Shown: piece after piece, positions 1-6,611 of the stretch
Position numbering within the stretch: position 1 is the stretch's first letter
Layout of the letters: every line of letters starts with the position of its first letter
Origin: Alectryocaccomicrobium faecavium
Lineage (GTDB): Bacteria; Bacillota; Clostridia; Christensenellales; Aristaeellaceae
Assembly: GCA_018713425.1 (NCBI GenBank)
Contig: DVOT01000260.1
Coordinates: forward strand, 1 to 6,745
DNA length: 6,745 nt
Reading direction: 5' to 3'
The notes under the pieces: generated by a model
Seen by the model: only the letters and a program-made list of their open reading frames with translations
Databases searched by the model: none
Told to the model about the DNA's origin: nothing
Made by a program: the position numbers and the translations under genes

Positions 1-38
1 ACAAAACTTCCTGCCAAAATTCGCCGGCGGGCGCGCAC

Positions 39-68
39 TTGCAGGAGGATGGACAAACATGGTATAAT
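39..68 (+). promoter_or_regulatory. Sigma-A-type promoter with extended -10 for the four-gene operon
   Basis: A perfect TATAAT lies at 63-68. It is preceded by TG at 60-61, which gives the extended -10 form TGnTATAAT. An 18-base spacer separates it from a weak -35 candidate, TTGCAG at 39-44, which matches the TTGACA consensus only in its first three bases. The extended -10 probably compensates for the poor -35. Transcription would start near 75, leaving a leader of about 59 bases before the ATG at 134. This AT-rich hexamer stands out in very GC-rich surroundings, and no comparable site is apparent at the later gene junctions. Confidence 0.75.
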
Positions 69-76
69 AGGGCAAG

Positions 77-92
77 CGGCCCGCGCGGGCCG
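77..92 (+). other. GC-only hairpin at the predicted 5' end of the operon mRNA
   Basis: Positions 77-92 form a perfect 16-base palindrome. It can fold as a 6-bp stem (CGGCCC with GGGCCG) closed by a GCGC loop. It begins within a few bases of the predicted transcription start near 75. A stem at the extreme 5' end of a transcript is a known way of protecting mRNA from 5'-end-dependent decay, so a stabilising role is plausible. It has no T run after it, so it is not an intrinsic terminator. As a perfect palindrome in DNA it could also be a protein-binding site downstream of the promoter; the sequence does not decide between these. Confidence 0.45.
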
Positions 93-117
93 GGAGATTC
101 AGCCGCATCCGTGCGCA

Positions 118-133
118 GAAGGAGGGAAACCGG
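118..133 (+). promoter_or_regulatory. Strong Shine-Dalgarno site of the helD-like gene
   Basis: The sequence GAAGGAGGG just upstream of the ATG at 134 is close to the perfect anti-16S complement, with a spacing of about 7 bases (AAACCGG). It supports the ATG at 134 over the next in-frame ATG at 137. Confidence 0.8.
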
Positions 134-2272
134 ATGATGCAACCGCAAGAGCTACAGAGGGAGCAACGCTTCGCTGCCCGCGTGCAGCAGCTCCTTTCAG
201 CGGCCATTGATAAGGCAAAGGGCTTTGCCGACGAGCACATGGAATCCATTCGCCTGATGCTCGTCGACGCCTGGGAGGAGCTGCGCCTCAAACCCACGGC
301 GCTTTCGCCCAAGGATTTGGAACAGCTTTCGCAGGAAGTGCACCACTTTCTCGCGCGGCACGATTGGAGCAAGGAGAACGAGCGCCAGTACCAGCAGATG
401 CTGCTCAATCCGTTCTTTGCCCGCATCGATTTCCAGGAGGCGGGCAATAGCGAGGTGGAGAAGATCGTCATCGGCCTGTATTCGCTCACCGACCCGGCCA
501 CGGGCGAGCGCGTGGTGTACGATTGGCGCGCGCCGGTGTGCTCGCTGTATTACGATTCCCTGCCGGGCGAGGTGGCCTACAACAGCCCCTCGGGCGTGAT
601 GCGGGGCAAGATGCTGCTCAAGCGGCAGTACAAGATGGAGAACGGCCGCCTCGTGTATTATATCGACACCGAGGTTTCCATCGACGATGAGATTCTGCTC
701 GACATCCTTTCCGGCGCCACCACCAACCACATGCGGCAGATCGTTTCCACCATCCAGAAGGAACAGAACGCGGCCGTGCGCTACGACAACGTGCGCCTTT
801 TGTGCGTGGTGGGCGCGGCGGGCTCGGGGAAAACCTCCGTGGCCATGCACCGCGCGGCCTATTTGCTGTACCGCTATCGCGATTCGCTGGACGCGAAGCG
901 CATTGTGATTCTTTCGCCTTCCAGCGCGTTCAGCGAATACATTTCCACCGTGCTGCCCGAACTGGGCGAGGAAAACACCCGCTCGGCCACGCTGAGCGAA
1001 GTGTTCAGCGGCATTTTGGGCCAGGCGGTGGAACCGCCGCTTCAGCAGGTGGAGCGCCTGATGGAGCCGGGATACGAGCTGCGCCGCGCGAGCGTACGCC
1101 ATAAGAGCGGCGCGGAGTTTCTGGCGCGCCTGCGCGCGTTCTGCCAGCAATACCGGGAGGAAGGCCCGGAATTTGCCGATGTGAAGCTGGAAGAGCGCAC
1201 CCTGATGGACGCGGCCGCGCTGCGCGCGCTGTACCGCGAGGAGTTCCGCCTGCTCGCGCCCGCGCTGCGCATTCTGCGCATCCAAACCGTGCTGGAGCAG
1301 CGGCTGGAAGCGTGGAGCGCCTCGCTGGAAAAGCAATATAGCGAATCGCTCAGCGGGCGCTACAAGGGCAAGGATTTGGCCATGGCAGTGCGCATGGCGG
1401 TTACGCAGCGGCTGCACCCCGTGCGCAGCCAGATCCGGCGCATGTTGGAGAGCCATCCGCTCGAGCTGTTCGCGCAGATGATGCGCGGCGCGCCCGAGGA
1501 ATTGGCCGCCGCCGCGCGGGAAAACGCGCAGGCCAAATGCGTCTGGTGGGAGGACGCGGGCGCCATCGCCTATATCATGCTGGATCTGGGCTTTGCCGCG
1601 CCCGACAGGGGCATCCGTCACATGATCGTCGACGAGGCGCAGGATTATGCCGACGCGTCGCTCGCCGCGCTGGCGCTGTATTATCCCGAGGCGCAGGTCA
1701 CGCTGCTGGGCGATCCCAAGCAGCGCACTTGCCCCGGCATGCCGCCCTGCGCGCCGGAAAATTGGGGCGCGTGCTTCCAGGTGGAAAACGCGCCGCTGCT
1801 CACGCTGGGCCGCTGCTACCGTTCCAGCCTGCCGATTGCGCGCTTTTTGAACGCGCTTTTGCCCGATGGCGATCAAATCGTGCCCTTTGGCCGGGAAGGC
1901 GTTTCGCCCGAGTTGCGCGCTTACACGGAAGCAGATGCGGTGGCGACCGTGCAGCGCCTGCGCGGGGCCTATCACCGCGTGGCCGTGGTCACGCGCACCA
2001 CCAAGATGGCGGACCGGCTCAGCCGCAGGATCGAGGGCGCGTACCTGCTGGACGGCGGCGACGACGCGTTGTTCGAAGCCACGGATGTGGCCGTGGGCTG
2101 CTACCACGTGATGAAGGGCATGGAGTTCGACGCCGTCGTGGTGGCCTGGCCCGAGGAAGCGCTCACCGACGGCGAGCGCCGCCGCCTGTACACCGCGTGT
2201 TCCCGCGCGCTGCACCATTTGGTGGTGCTCACGGAGCCCGAAATGATCGAAAAGCTGGGCATTGTGCTATGA
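134..2272 (+). CDS. helD: HelD-type RNA polymerase recycling ATPase (UvrD-like superfamily 1 helicase)
   Basis: This 712-residue protein has the layout of HelD, the superfamily-1 ATPase that binds RNA polymerase and frees it from nucleic acids after termination or stalling. Residues 1-90 are charged, mostly helical sequence, matching the N-terminal arm that HelD inserts into the polymerase secondary channel. The block around VVYDWRAP (127-134) is characteristic of the family. Motor motifs occur in order: a Q-motif-like IQKEQN (207-212), Walker A GAAGSGKT (227-234), Walker B DEAQD (500-504), LLGDPKQ (524-530), CYRSS (561-565), KGMEFD (661-666) and ACSRA with Arg691 (688-692). The 260-residue insert between Walker A and B would hold the HelD-specific domain. 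It is somewhat shorter than B. subtilis HelD (about 774 residues). It opens the operon behind a promoter and a strong ribosome site. A general UvrD-like DNA helicase is the less likely alternative, because the YDWRAP block favours HelD. Confidence 0.88.
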   Translation: MMQPQELQREQRFAARVQQLLSAAIDKAKGFADEHMESIRLMLVDAWEELRLKPTALSPKDLEQLSQEVHHFLARHDWSKENERQYQQMLLNPFFARIDFQEAGNSEVEKIVIGLYSLTDPATGERVVYDWRAPVCSLYYDSLPGEVAYNSPSGVMRGKMLLKRQYKMENGRLVYYIDTEVSIDDEILLDILSGATTNHMRQIVSTIQKEQNAAVRYDNVRLLCVVGAAGSGKTSVAMHRAAYLLYRYRDSLDAKRIVILSPSSAFSEYISTVLPELGEENTRSATLSEVFSGILGQAVEPPLQQVERLMEPGYELRRASVRHKSGAEFLARLRAFCQQYREEGPEFADVKLEERTLMDAAALRALYREEFRLLAPALRILRIQTVLEQRLEAWSASLEKQYSESLSGRYKGKDLAMAVRMAVTQRLHPVRSQIRRMLESHPLELFAQMMRGAPEELAAAARENAQAKCVWWEDAGAIAYIMLDLGFAAPDRGIRHMIVDEAQDYADASLAALALYYPEAQVTLLGDPKQRTCPGMPPCAPENWGACFQVENAPLLTLGRCYRSSLPIARFLNALLPDGDQIVPFGREGVSPELRAYTEADAVATVQRLRGAYHRVAVVTRTTKMADRLSRRIEGAYLLDGGDDALFEATDVAVGCYHVMKGMEFDAVVVAWPEEALTDGERRRLYTACSRALHHLVVLTEPEMIEKLGIVL

Positions 2273-3492
2273 CGCGCGCGGATGTGTTGGTGCTGGGCGG
2301 GGGCGCGGCGGGGTTGGCTGCCGGCATCGCCGCTGCCCGGGCAGGGGCGCGGGTGTGCCTCGTGGAAAAACTGCCGCGCGTGGGCAAGCGCCTGCTGGCC
2401 ACGGGCAATGGGCGTTGCAATTTGACGAACACCGGCGCGCGCGCGGCGGACTATTTTGGCGATGGCGCGTTCGCGGCAGGCGCGCTTGCGCGCTTTCCGC
2501 CGGAGGCGGTGCGCGCGTTCTTCCGGGAAATCGGCTTGGAAAGCCGCGAGGAATACGGCGGGCGCGTGTTCCCGCGCAGCAACCAGGCCGCCGCCGTGGT
2601 GGACGCGCTGCGCCTGGCGTTTGCCGAGGCGGGCGGCGAAACCGTGGCGGATTTTGCCGCCATTGCGCTGGAACCCCAGCGGGGCGGCTTTTGCGCGCGC
2701 GCCGCGGATGGCCGCGCGGTTTGGGGAAAAAGCGCCGTGTGCGCGCTGGGCGGCATGGCCGCGCCCGCTCTGGGCGGAAGCGATAGCGGGCTGAAGCTGA
2801 TGCGCGCGCTGGGCCACCGGCTGGTGCCCTGCGCGCCCGCGCTGGTGCAGATCAAAACCCCGCCCGAGGCCGTGCGCGCGCTCAAGGGCATCCGCGTGGA
2901 GGGGCAGGCGCGCGCGTATGTGGAGGGCCGCGAGGCCGCGCGCGCGGCGGGGGAAATCCTCTTTGCGGACTACGGCGTTTCCGGCCCGGCGGTGATGCAG
3001 GTGTCCCGGCCGCTTTCCTACGCGCTGGCGGAAAAGCGACGCGCGGAAATTGCCGTGTGCGCCCTGCCGGAGGAAGGGCCGGGCTTTTTGCGCGCGCGGC
3101 GCGAACGGCTTGCCGGCCGTCCGTTGGAGGATTTTCTCACCGGGTTCGTGCCCAAGCGGCTGGGCCAGGTGCTGCTCAAAAACGCGGGCATCGCCCCGCT
3201 TTCGCGCCCGGCGGGCTCGCTCGCGGCGGGGGAGCTAAGCGCGCTGGAGGCGCTGCTTTTCGAGTGGCGGCTGCCCGCGCTGGGCACCGCGGGCTACGCC
3301 AACGCGCAGGTGATGGCCGGCGGGCTGGATACGCGCGATTTCGACCCGCGCACGCTGCAGTCGCGCAAGGCGCCCGGCCTGTTCGCGGCGGGCGAAATCT
3401 TGAATGTGGACGGCGGCTGCGGCGGCTACAACTTGCAATGGGCCTGGGCCAGCGGCTTGCTGGCGGGAAGCGAGGCGGCAAAGCGAAGATGA
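2269..3492 (+). CDS. NAD(P)/FAD-dependent oxidoreductase, BaiN/YhiN/HI0933 family
   Basis: The 407-residue product belongs to the HI0933/YhiN flavoprotein family (COG2081). It starts with an FAD-binding Rossmann fold, GGGAAG at residues 10-15, with the ribose-binding acidic residue Glu33 at the end of strand two. The family signatures TGNGRCNLTN (45-54) and GRVFPRS (99-104) follow. The C-terminal FAD block runs from GGLDT (351-355) through GLFAAGEILNVDGGCGGYN (370-388). Length is usual for the family, and no membrane segment or export signal is visible, so it should be cytosolic. BaiN of Clostridium scindens, proposed to act in bile acid dehydroxylation, is a relative, but most members have no proven substrate and no other bai genes are nearby, so that role should not be assumed. 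The ATG overlaps the helD stop as ATGA. There is no good Shine-Dalgarno, which suggests translation coupled to helD. The frame is open upstream to 1537, but that part is a shadow of helD. Confidence 0.9.
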   Translation: MTRADVLVLGGGAAGLAAGIAAARAGARVCLVEKLPRVGKRLLATGNGRCNLTNTGARAADYFGDGAFAAGALARFPPEAVRAFFREIGLESREEYGGRVFPRSNQAAAVVDALRLAFAEAGGETVADFAAIALEPQRGGFCARAADGRAVWGKSAVCALGGMAAPALGGSDSGLKLMRALGHRLVPCAPALVQIKTPPEAVRALKGIRVEGQARAYVEGREAARAAGEILFADYGVSGPAVMQVSRPLSYALAEKRRAEIAVCALPEEGPGFLRARRERLAGRPLEDFLTGFVPKRLGQVLLKNAGIAPLSRPAGSLAAGELSALEALLFEWRLPALGTAGYANAQVMAGGLDTRDFDPRTLQSRKAPGLFAAGEILNVDGGCGGYNLQWAWASGLLAGSEAAKRR

Positions 3493-5066
3493 TGTATCGA
3501 GTGAACAACGTGTCCGCGGGGCTGGACGCGCCGCTTGCGCGCGTCGCCGCCCGGGCGCTGAAAATCGCCGAGGGCGAGGTGCTGCGCGTGCGCGTGCGCA
3601 AGAAATCCGTGGACGCGCGCGACCGGGGCGACGTACACTTTGTGTACTCGCTGGATGTGGAAACGCGGCGGCGCGTGCCCGGCGCGCAGGAGGCCAGGGA
3701 AACCCCCATCGCGCCCCTGCCGCGGCAGGAATGGCGCGCGCGCCCGGCGGTGATCGGGCTGGGCCCGGCGGGGCTGTTCGCCGCGCTCGCCCTGGCGGAG
3801 GCGGGCGCGCGGCCCGTGGTGTTCGAGCGCGGCAAGCGCGTGGAGGAGCGCGCGCGCGATGTGGAGACCTTCTGGGCGGGCGGCGCGCTGGACGGGGAGA
3901 GCAACGTGCAATTTGGCGAGGGCGGCGCGGGCGCGTTTTCGGATGGCAAGCTCACCACGGGCATCAAGAGCCCGCACATCGCGCGCGTGCTGCAAACGCT
4001 CCATGCCTGCGGCGCGCCGGAGGACATTTTGTACATGGCCCATCCGCACGTGGGCACCGACCGGCTCCGGCAGGTGGTGCGCGCGCTGCGGGAGAAAATC
4101 CTCGCCCTGGGCGGGGAAATCCATTTTCAAACGCGGCTCATCGGCCTTTTGCAGGAAAATGGCGCGCTCTGCGGCCTGCGCGTGGCCAACGCGCGCGGCG
4201 AGGAGGCGGAATGGCCTGCCCGCGCCGCGATCCTGGCCGTGGGGCACAGCGCGCGGGACACGTTCGAAATGCTGCTGCGCGCGGGCGTGCGCCTGGAGCC
4301 CAAGCCCTTCTCCATCGGCGCGCGCATCGAGCACAGCCAGCGGCAGATCGACCGCGCGCAGTATGGCGCGTTCGCGGGGCATCCGGCGCTGGGCGCGGCG
4401 GAATACCGCCTGAGCGCGCGGCTGGGCGATGGCCGGGGCGTGTACACCTTTTGCATGTGCCCGGGCGGCAGCGTCATCGCCGCGGCTTCGGAGGCGGGCG
4501 GCACGGTGGTCAACGGCATGAGCGAGCACGCGCGCGCGGGGGAGAACGCCAACAGCGCCGTGCTGGTGGATGTGCGCGTGGAGGATTTCCCCGGCGCGGA
4601 TCCGCTAGCGGGCGTGCGCTTCGCGCGGCTGTGGGAACAGCGGGCCTATGCCCTGGGCGGCTACCGCGCGCCCGCGCAGCTGGTGGGCGATTTCCTGCGC
4701 GGCCAGGCCTCAAGCGGCCCGGGCGGCGTGCAGCCCACGTACCGGCCCGGCGTCGCCTGGGGGCGGCTGGACGAGTGCCTGCCGGATTTCGCTCTGCGCG
4801 GCCTGCGCGAGGGCATTCGGCTCTTCGACCGGCGCTTGCGCGGCTTTGCCGCGGACGACGCGGTGCTCACGGGCGTGGAAACCCGCTCTTCGTCGCCCGT
4901 GCGCATCCCGCGCGACGAGCGCTGCCAGGCCAGCCTGGCGGGCCTGTTCCCCTGTGGAGAGGGCGCGGGCTACGCGGGCGGCATCACCTCGGCGGCGGTG
5001 GACGGCATCCGCTGCGCGCTCGCCCTGATGGAAAAGGAGCAAAACCATGTGGAACGTTCTCAATGA
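3489..5066 (+). CDS. FAD-dependent dehydrogenase, COG2509 type
   Basis: The product is 525 residues. A small N-terminal domain (residues 1-80, with RVRKKSVDARDRGDVHF at 35-51) precedes an FAD Rossmann fold with GLGPAG at 90-95 and Glu113. Signature segments are GAGAFSDGKLTTG (146-158), HPHVGTDRL (185-193), GHSARDTFEMLL (252-263), KPFSIGARIEH (272-282), YTFCMCPGG (319-327), ETRSSSPVRIPRD (464-476) and the C-terminal FAD contact GLFPCGEGAGYAGG (485-498). This order is that of COG2509 flavoproteins, which are widespread in Bacillota and have no firmly established substrate. It looks cytosolic. The ATG at 3489 overlaps the preceding stop as ATGA; a second ATG follows at 3492 and either could be used. 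GAGGCGG at 3472-3478 is a modest ribosome site. The frame extends upstream to 3057 without a stop, but that stretch is the preceding gene in another frame. It appears intact. Confidence 0.9.
   Translation: MMYRVNNVSAGLDAPLARVAARALKIAEGEVLRVRVRKKSVDARDRGDVHFVYSLDVETRRRVPGAQEARETPIAPLPRQEWRARPAVIGLGPAGLFAALALAEAGARPVVFERGKRVEERARDVETFWAGGALDGESNVQFGEGGAGAFSDGKLTTGIKSPHIARVLQTLHACGAPEDILYMAHPHVGTDRLRQVVRALREKILALGGEIHFQTRLIGLLQENGALCGLRVANARGEEAEWPARAAILAVGHSARDTFEMLLRAGVRLEPKPFSIGARIEHSQRQIDRAQYGAFAGHPALGAAEYRLSARLGDGRGVYTFCMCPGGSVIAAASEAGGTVVNGMSEHARAGENANSAVLVDVRVEDFPGADPLAGVRFARLWEQRAYALGGYRAPAQLVGDFLRGQASSGPGGVQPTYRPGVAWGRLDECLPDFALRGLREGIRLFDRRLRGFAADDAVLTGVETRSSSPVRIPRDERCQASLAGLFPCGEGAGYAGGITSAAVDGIRCALALMEKEQNHVERSQ
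5034..5039 (+). promoter_or_regulatory. Shine-Dalgarno of rmuC inside the end of the preceding gene
   Basis: AAGGAG at 5034-5039 lies 7 bases before the ATG at 5047, within the last codons of the COG2509-type gene. It fixes the rmuC start and shows that rmuC can recruit ribosomes itself despite the 20-base overlap. Confidence 0.8.
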
Positions 5067-6198
5067 AAACCCGGCGCTGGCCATCCTGGCAGGCGCGGGG
5101 GTGCTGCTGGCCGCGCTGGCGCTGCTGCTGTGGCGGTTTGCGTGCGGCGTGCGCCGCTCCCTGCGCGCGCTCGCCGCGCAAACCCGGCGCGATAACGCCC
5201 AGGCCAACCAAACGCTTTCGCTGCTCACCCAGTCGCTGGGCGACGCGGCCGCGCAGCTCACGCGCGCCAGCGAGGCCGCGGGGGAAGACCAGGAAAAATT
5301 GCGCCTGGCGCTCGAGGGCCAGATGGAGCAGATGCGCAAGAGCGTGGATTCGCGCTTGCAAACCACGCTGGAAGCGCGGCTGGGCGAATCCTTCCGCGCC
5401 ATTTCGGAGCAGCTCGAGCGCGTGCACCGCGGGCTGGGCGAGATGAACACCCTGGCCGCGGGCGTGGAAGACCTGCGCCGCGTGTTTTCCAACGTGACGC
5501 TGCGCGGCGCCTGGGGCGAGGTGCGCCTGAGCGCGCTTTTGAGCGAGGCGCTTTCTCCCGGCCAATACGCCGCGAACGTGCACATCGAGGGCGCGAACCG
5601 CGTGGAATTCGCCATCCGCATGCCCGGGCGCGAAGAGGGAGACGTGTATTTGCCCATCGATTCCAAGTTCCCGCAGGAGGATTACCGCCGCCTGGTGGAA
5701 GCCTCGCAGGCGGGCGACGCGGCCAAGACCAGCCAGTGCGCGGCCGCGCTGGAGCGCGCCGTGCTGGAAGAGGCCCGGCGCATCCGCGACAAATACATCA
5801 AGCCGCCCAAGACCACGGATTTCGCGATTATGTTCCTGCCCGTGGAGAGCCTCTATGCCGAGGTGCTCAAGCGCCCGGGCCTGTGCGAGAGGATGCAGCG
5901 GGAGTTTCGCGTCACGCCCTGCGGCCCCACCACGCTGGCGGCGCTGCTCAATAGCTTGCAAATGGGCTTCCGCACGGTGGCCATTGAGCGGCGCACCGCC
6001 GAGGTGTGGCAACTGCTGGGCGCGGTGCGCACGGAATTCGCCCGCTATGGCGAGGCCGTGGACAAGGCGCGCGCCCGCCTGCAGGGCGCAATGAACGATC
6101 TGGATAGCGTGGATGTGCGCGCCCGCGCCGTCAGCCGCAAGCTGCGCGGCGTGGGCGAAACGCCGGAACAGCCGCCGGAAGCGGGCGGGGAAGGATAG
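5047..6198 (+). CDS. rmuC: DNA recombination protein RmuC
   Basis: This 383-residue protein has the standard RmuC plan. A single N-terminal membrane segment (about residues 9-31, rich in Leu and Ala, followed by Arg30, Arg36 and Arg37) should anchor it with the bulk in the cytoplasm. A long charged helical region (about 45-145) is probably a coiled coil. The conserved core follows: GAWGEVRLSALL (154-165), LPIDSKFPQEDY (202-213), FAIMFLPVESLYAEVL (259-274) and TPCGPTTLAALLNSLQMGF (290-308). RmuC is predicted to have a restriction-endonuclease-like fold; Asp205 and Lys207 in the IDSK motif are candidate active-site residues. E. coli rmuC mutants show increased inversion at short inverted repeats, but the biochemical activity is not well defined. 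The protein is shorter than E. coli RmuC (about 475 residues), with a shorter coiled coil and tail. It is the last gene of the unit and has its own ribosome site. The tail (370-383) is Pro/Gly-rich and looks disordered. Confidence 0.92.
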   Translation: MWNVLNENPALAILAGAGVLLAALALLLWRFACGVRRSLRALAAQTRRDNAQANQTLSLLTQSLGDAAAQLTRASEAAGEDQEKLRLALEGQMEQMRKSVDSRLQTTLEARLGESFRAISEQLERVHRGLGEMNTLAAGVEDLRRVFSNVTLRGAWGEVRLSALLSEALSPGQYAANVHIEGANRVEFAIRMPGREEGDVYLPIDSKFPQEDYRRLVEASQAGDAAKTSQCAAALERAVLEEARRIRDKYIKPPKTTDFAIMFLPVESLYAEVLKRPGLCERMQREFRVTPCGPTTLAALLNSLQMGFRTVAIERRTAEVWQLLGAVRTEFARYGEAVDKARARLQGAMNDLDSVDVRARAVSRKLRGVGETPEQPPEAGGEG

Positions 6199-6226
6199 CG
6201 GCGCGCAAAGGCCGCGCCTAGCCGCT
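6197..6226. terminator. GC-rich hairpin between convergent genes, possible terminator
   Basis: The stop codon of rmuC runs into nested inverted repeats. AGCGGC at 6197-6202 pairs with GCCGCT at 6221-6226, and GGCGCG at 6200-6205 pairs with CGCGCC at 6213-6218 around a 7-base loop. The two pairings share bases, so they are partly alternative structures. There is no T run on either strand (TCCGG follows on +, ATCCTTCC on -), so this is not a canonical intrinsic terminator. Its place in the 38-base gap between convergent stop codons (6198 and 6237) is where a bidirectional terminator or mRNA-end stabiliser would be expected. Confidence 0.4.
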
Positions 6227-6236
6227 TCCGGAGCGT

Positions 6237-6611
6237 TCACGCGCAGCACTCCGCTTTCTCAGCGCTTGCATCGCCGAACCAGGCGGCAAGCGCTTTTCGA
6301 TAGCTCGCCTCGCTTTCCGCGCGCTCCCGCGCCCGCCGCGCCGCCTCTTGGGCGCGGAGTTGTTTCAATCTCTCCCGCACGAACTCCGGCACCCTTCGCT
6401 CCGGAACATGCTCGGCCGCCTGCCGCGCTCTCTCCGCGGCGGCGGCCGCGTCCTCCCGCGCGAAATGCTCCTGTAGGCGCACCAAATAGGCGTGGTACTC
6501 CTCCTTCGAGGCGTTCGCCGGCGGCTTTTCAATGCCGGGAACGCCGCTAGAAGAGCACGCGCTATTCTCTGAAATGGCCCCGCTCAAAAGTTGCTCTTGT
6601 GTAAAGGTCAT
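6237..6611 (-). CDS. Hypothetical charged helical protein, 124 residues
   Basis: I do not recognise this family. From the ATG at 6611 the product has 124 residues. The first 35 (MTFTQEQLL, a CSSSG segment at 19-23, a PPANAS segment at 30-35) look flexible. From about residue 36 to 112 the sequence is rich in Ala, Glu and Arg with very few helix breakers, suggesting one or two long helices or a coiled coil. It ends in an aromatic WFGD (111-114) and a terminal ECCA. No signal peptide or membrane segment is seen. The frame stays open upstream to the window edge, with a GTG at 6644, so the start is uncertain. I prefer ATG 6611 because upstream sequence looks like a repeat; GAGGGG directly abuts this ATG, which is too close for a normal ribosome site. 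Codon use is GC-biased in the helical part and more relaxed (ACA, CAA, TCT, AGA) elsewhere, especially in the first third. It converges on rmuC and so is not part of that operon. Confidence 0.5.
   Translation of the reverse strand: MTFTQEQLLSGAISENSACSSSGVPGIEKPPANASKEEYHAYLVRLQEHFAREDAAAAAERARQAAEHVPERRVPEFVRERLKQLRAQEAARRARERAESEASYRKALAAWFGDASAEKAECCA

Noticed and set aside
43..67. AGGAGG at 43-48 followed by ATG at 59, resembling a translation start.
   Set aside because: The frame is ATG GTA TAA, only two codons, and the stop is part of the TATAAT -10 element. It lies upstream of the predicted transcription start.
197..2218. A 673-codon open frame on the minus strand opposite helD.
   Set aside because: Its product is rich in His, Arg, Ala and Gln with no recognisable motif, and the + strand carries all ordered HelD motifs. 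Long antisense frames are expected opposite GC3-biased genes because stop codons are rare there.
1537..2268. In-frame upstream extension of the BaiN-family gene.
   Set aside because: It overlaps the helD motor motifs, its translation is Arg/Gly/Ala-rich without family similarity, and the protein signature starts exactly at the ATGA at 2269.
2269..3492. Assignment of the second gene as a bile-acid pathway enzyme (baiN).
   Set aside because: Family membership is clear, but no other bai gene lies in the window and most HI0933-family proteins are not tied to bile acids, so I left the symbol blank.
3404..5446. A 680-codon + strand frame overlapping the COG2509-type gene and rmuC.
   Set aside because: The product is low-complexity Arg/Gly/Ala sequence with no motifs, and both genes in the other frames have complete, ordered family signatures.
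6113..6550. A 145-codon + strand frame over the end of rmuC and the minus-strand gene.
   Set aside because: Its translation is Arg/Pro/Ala/Ser-rich with no motif, and it begins inside rmuC. It is the shadow expected from GC-rich DNA.
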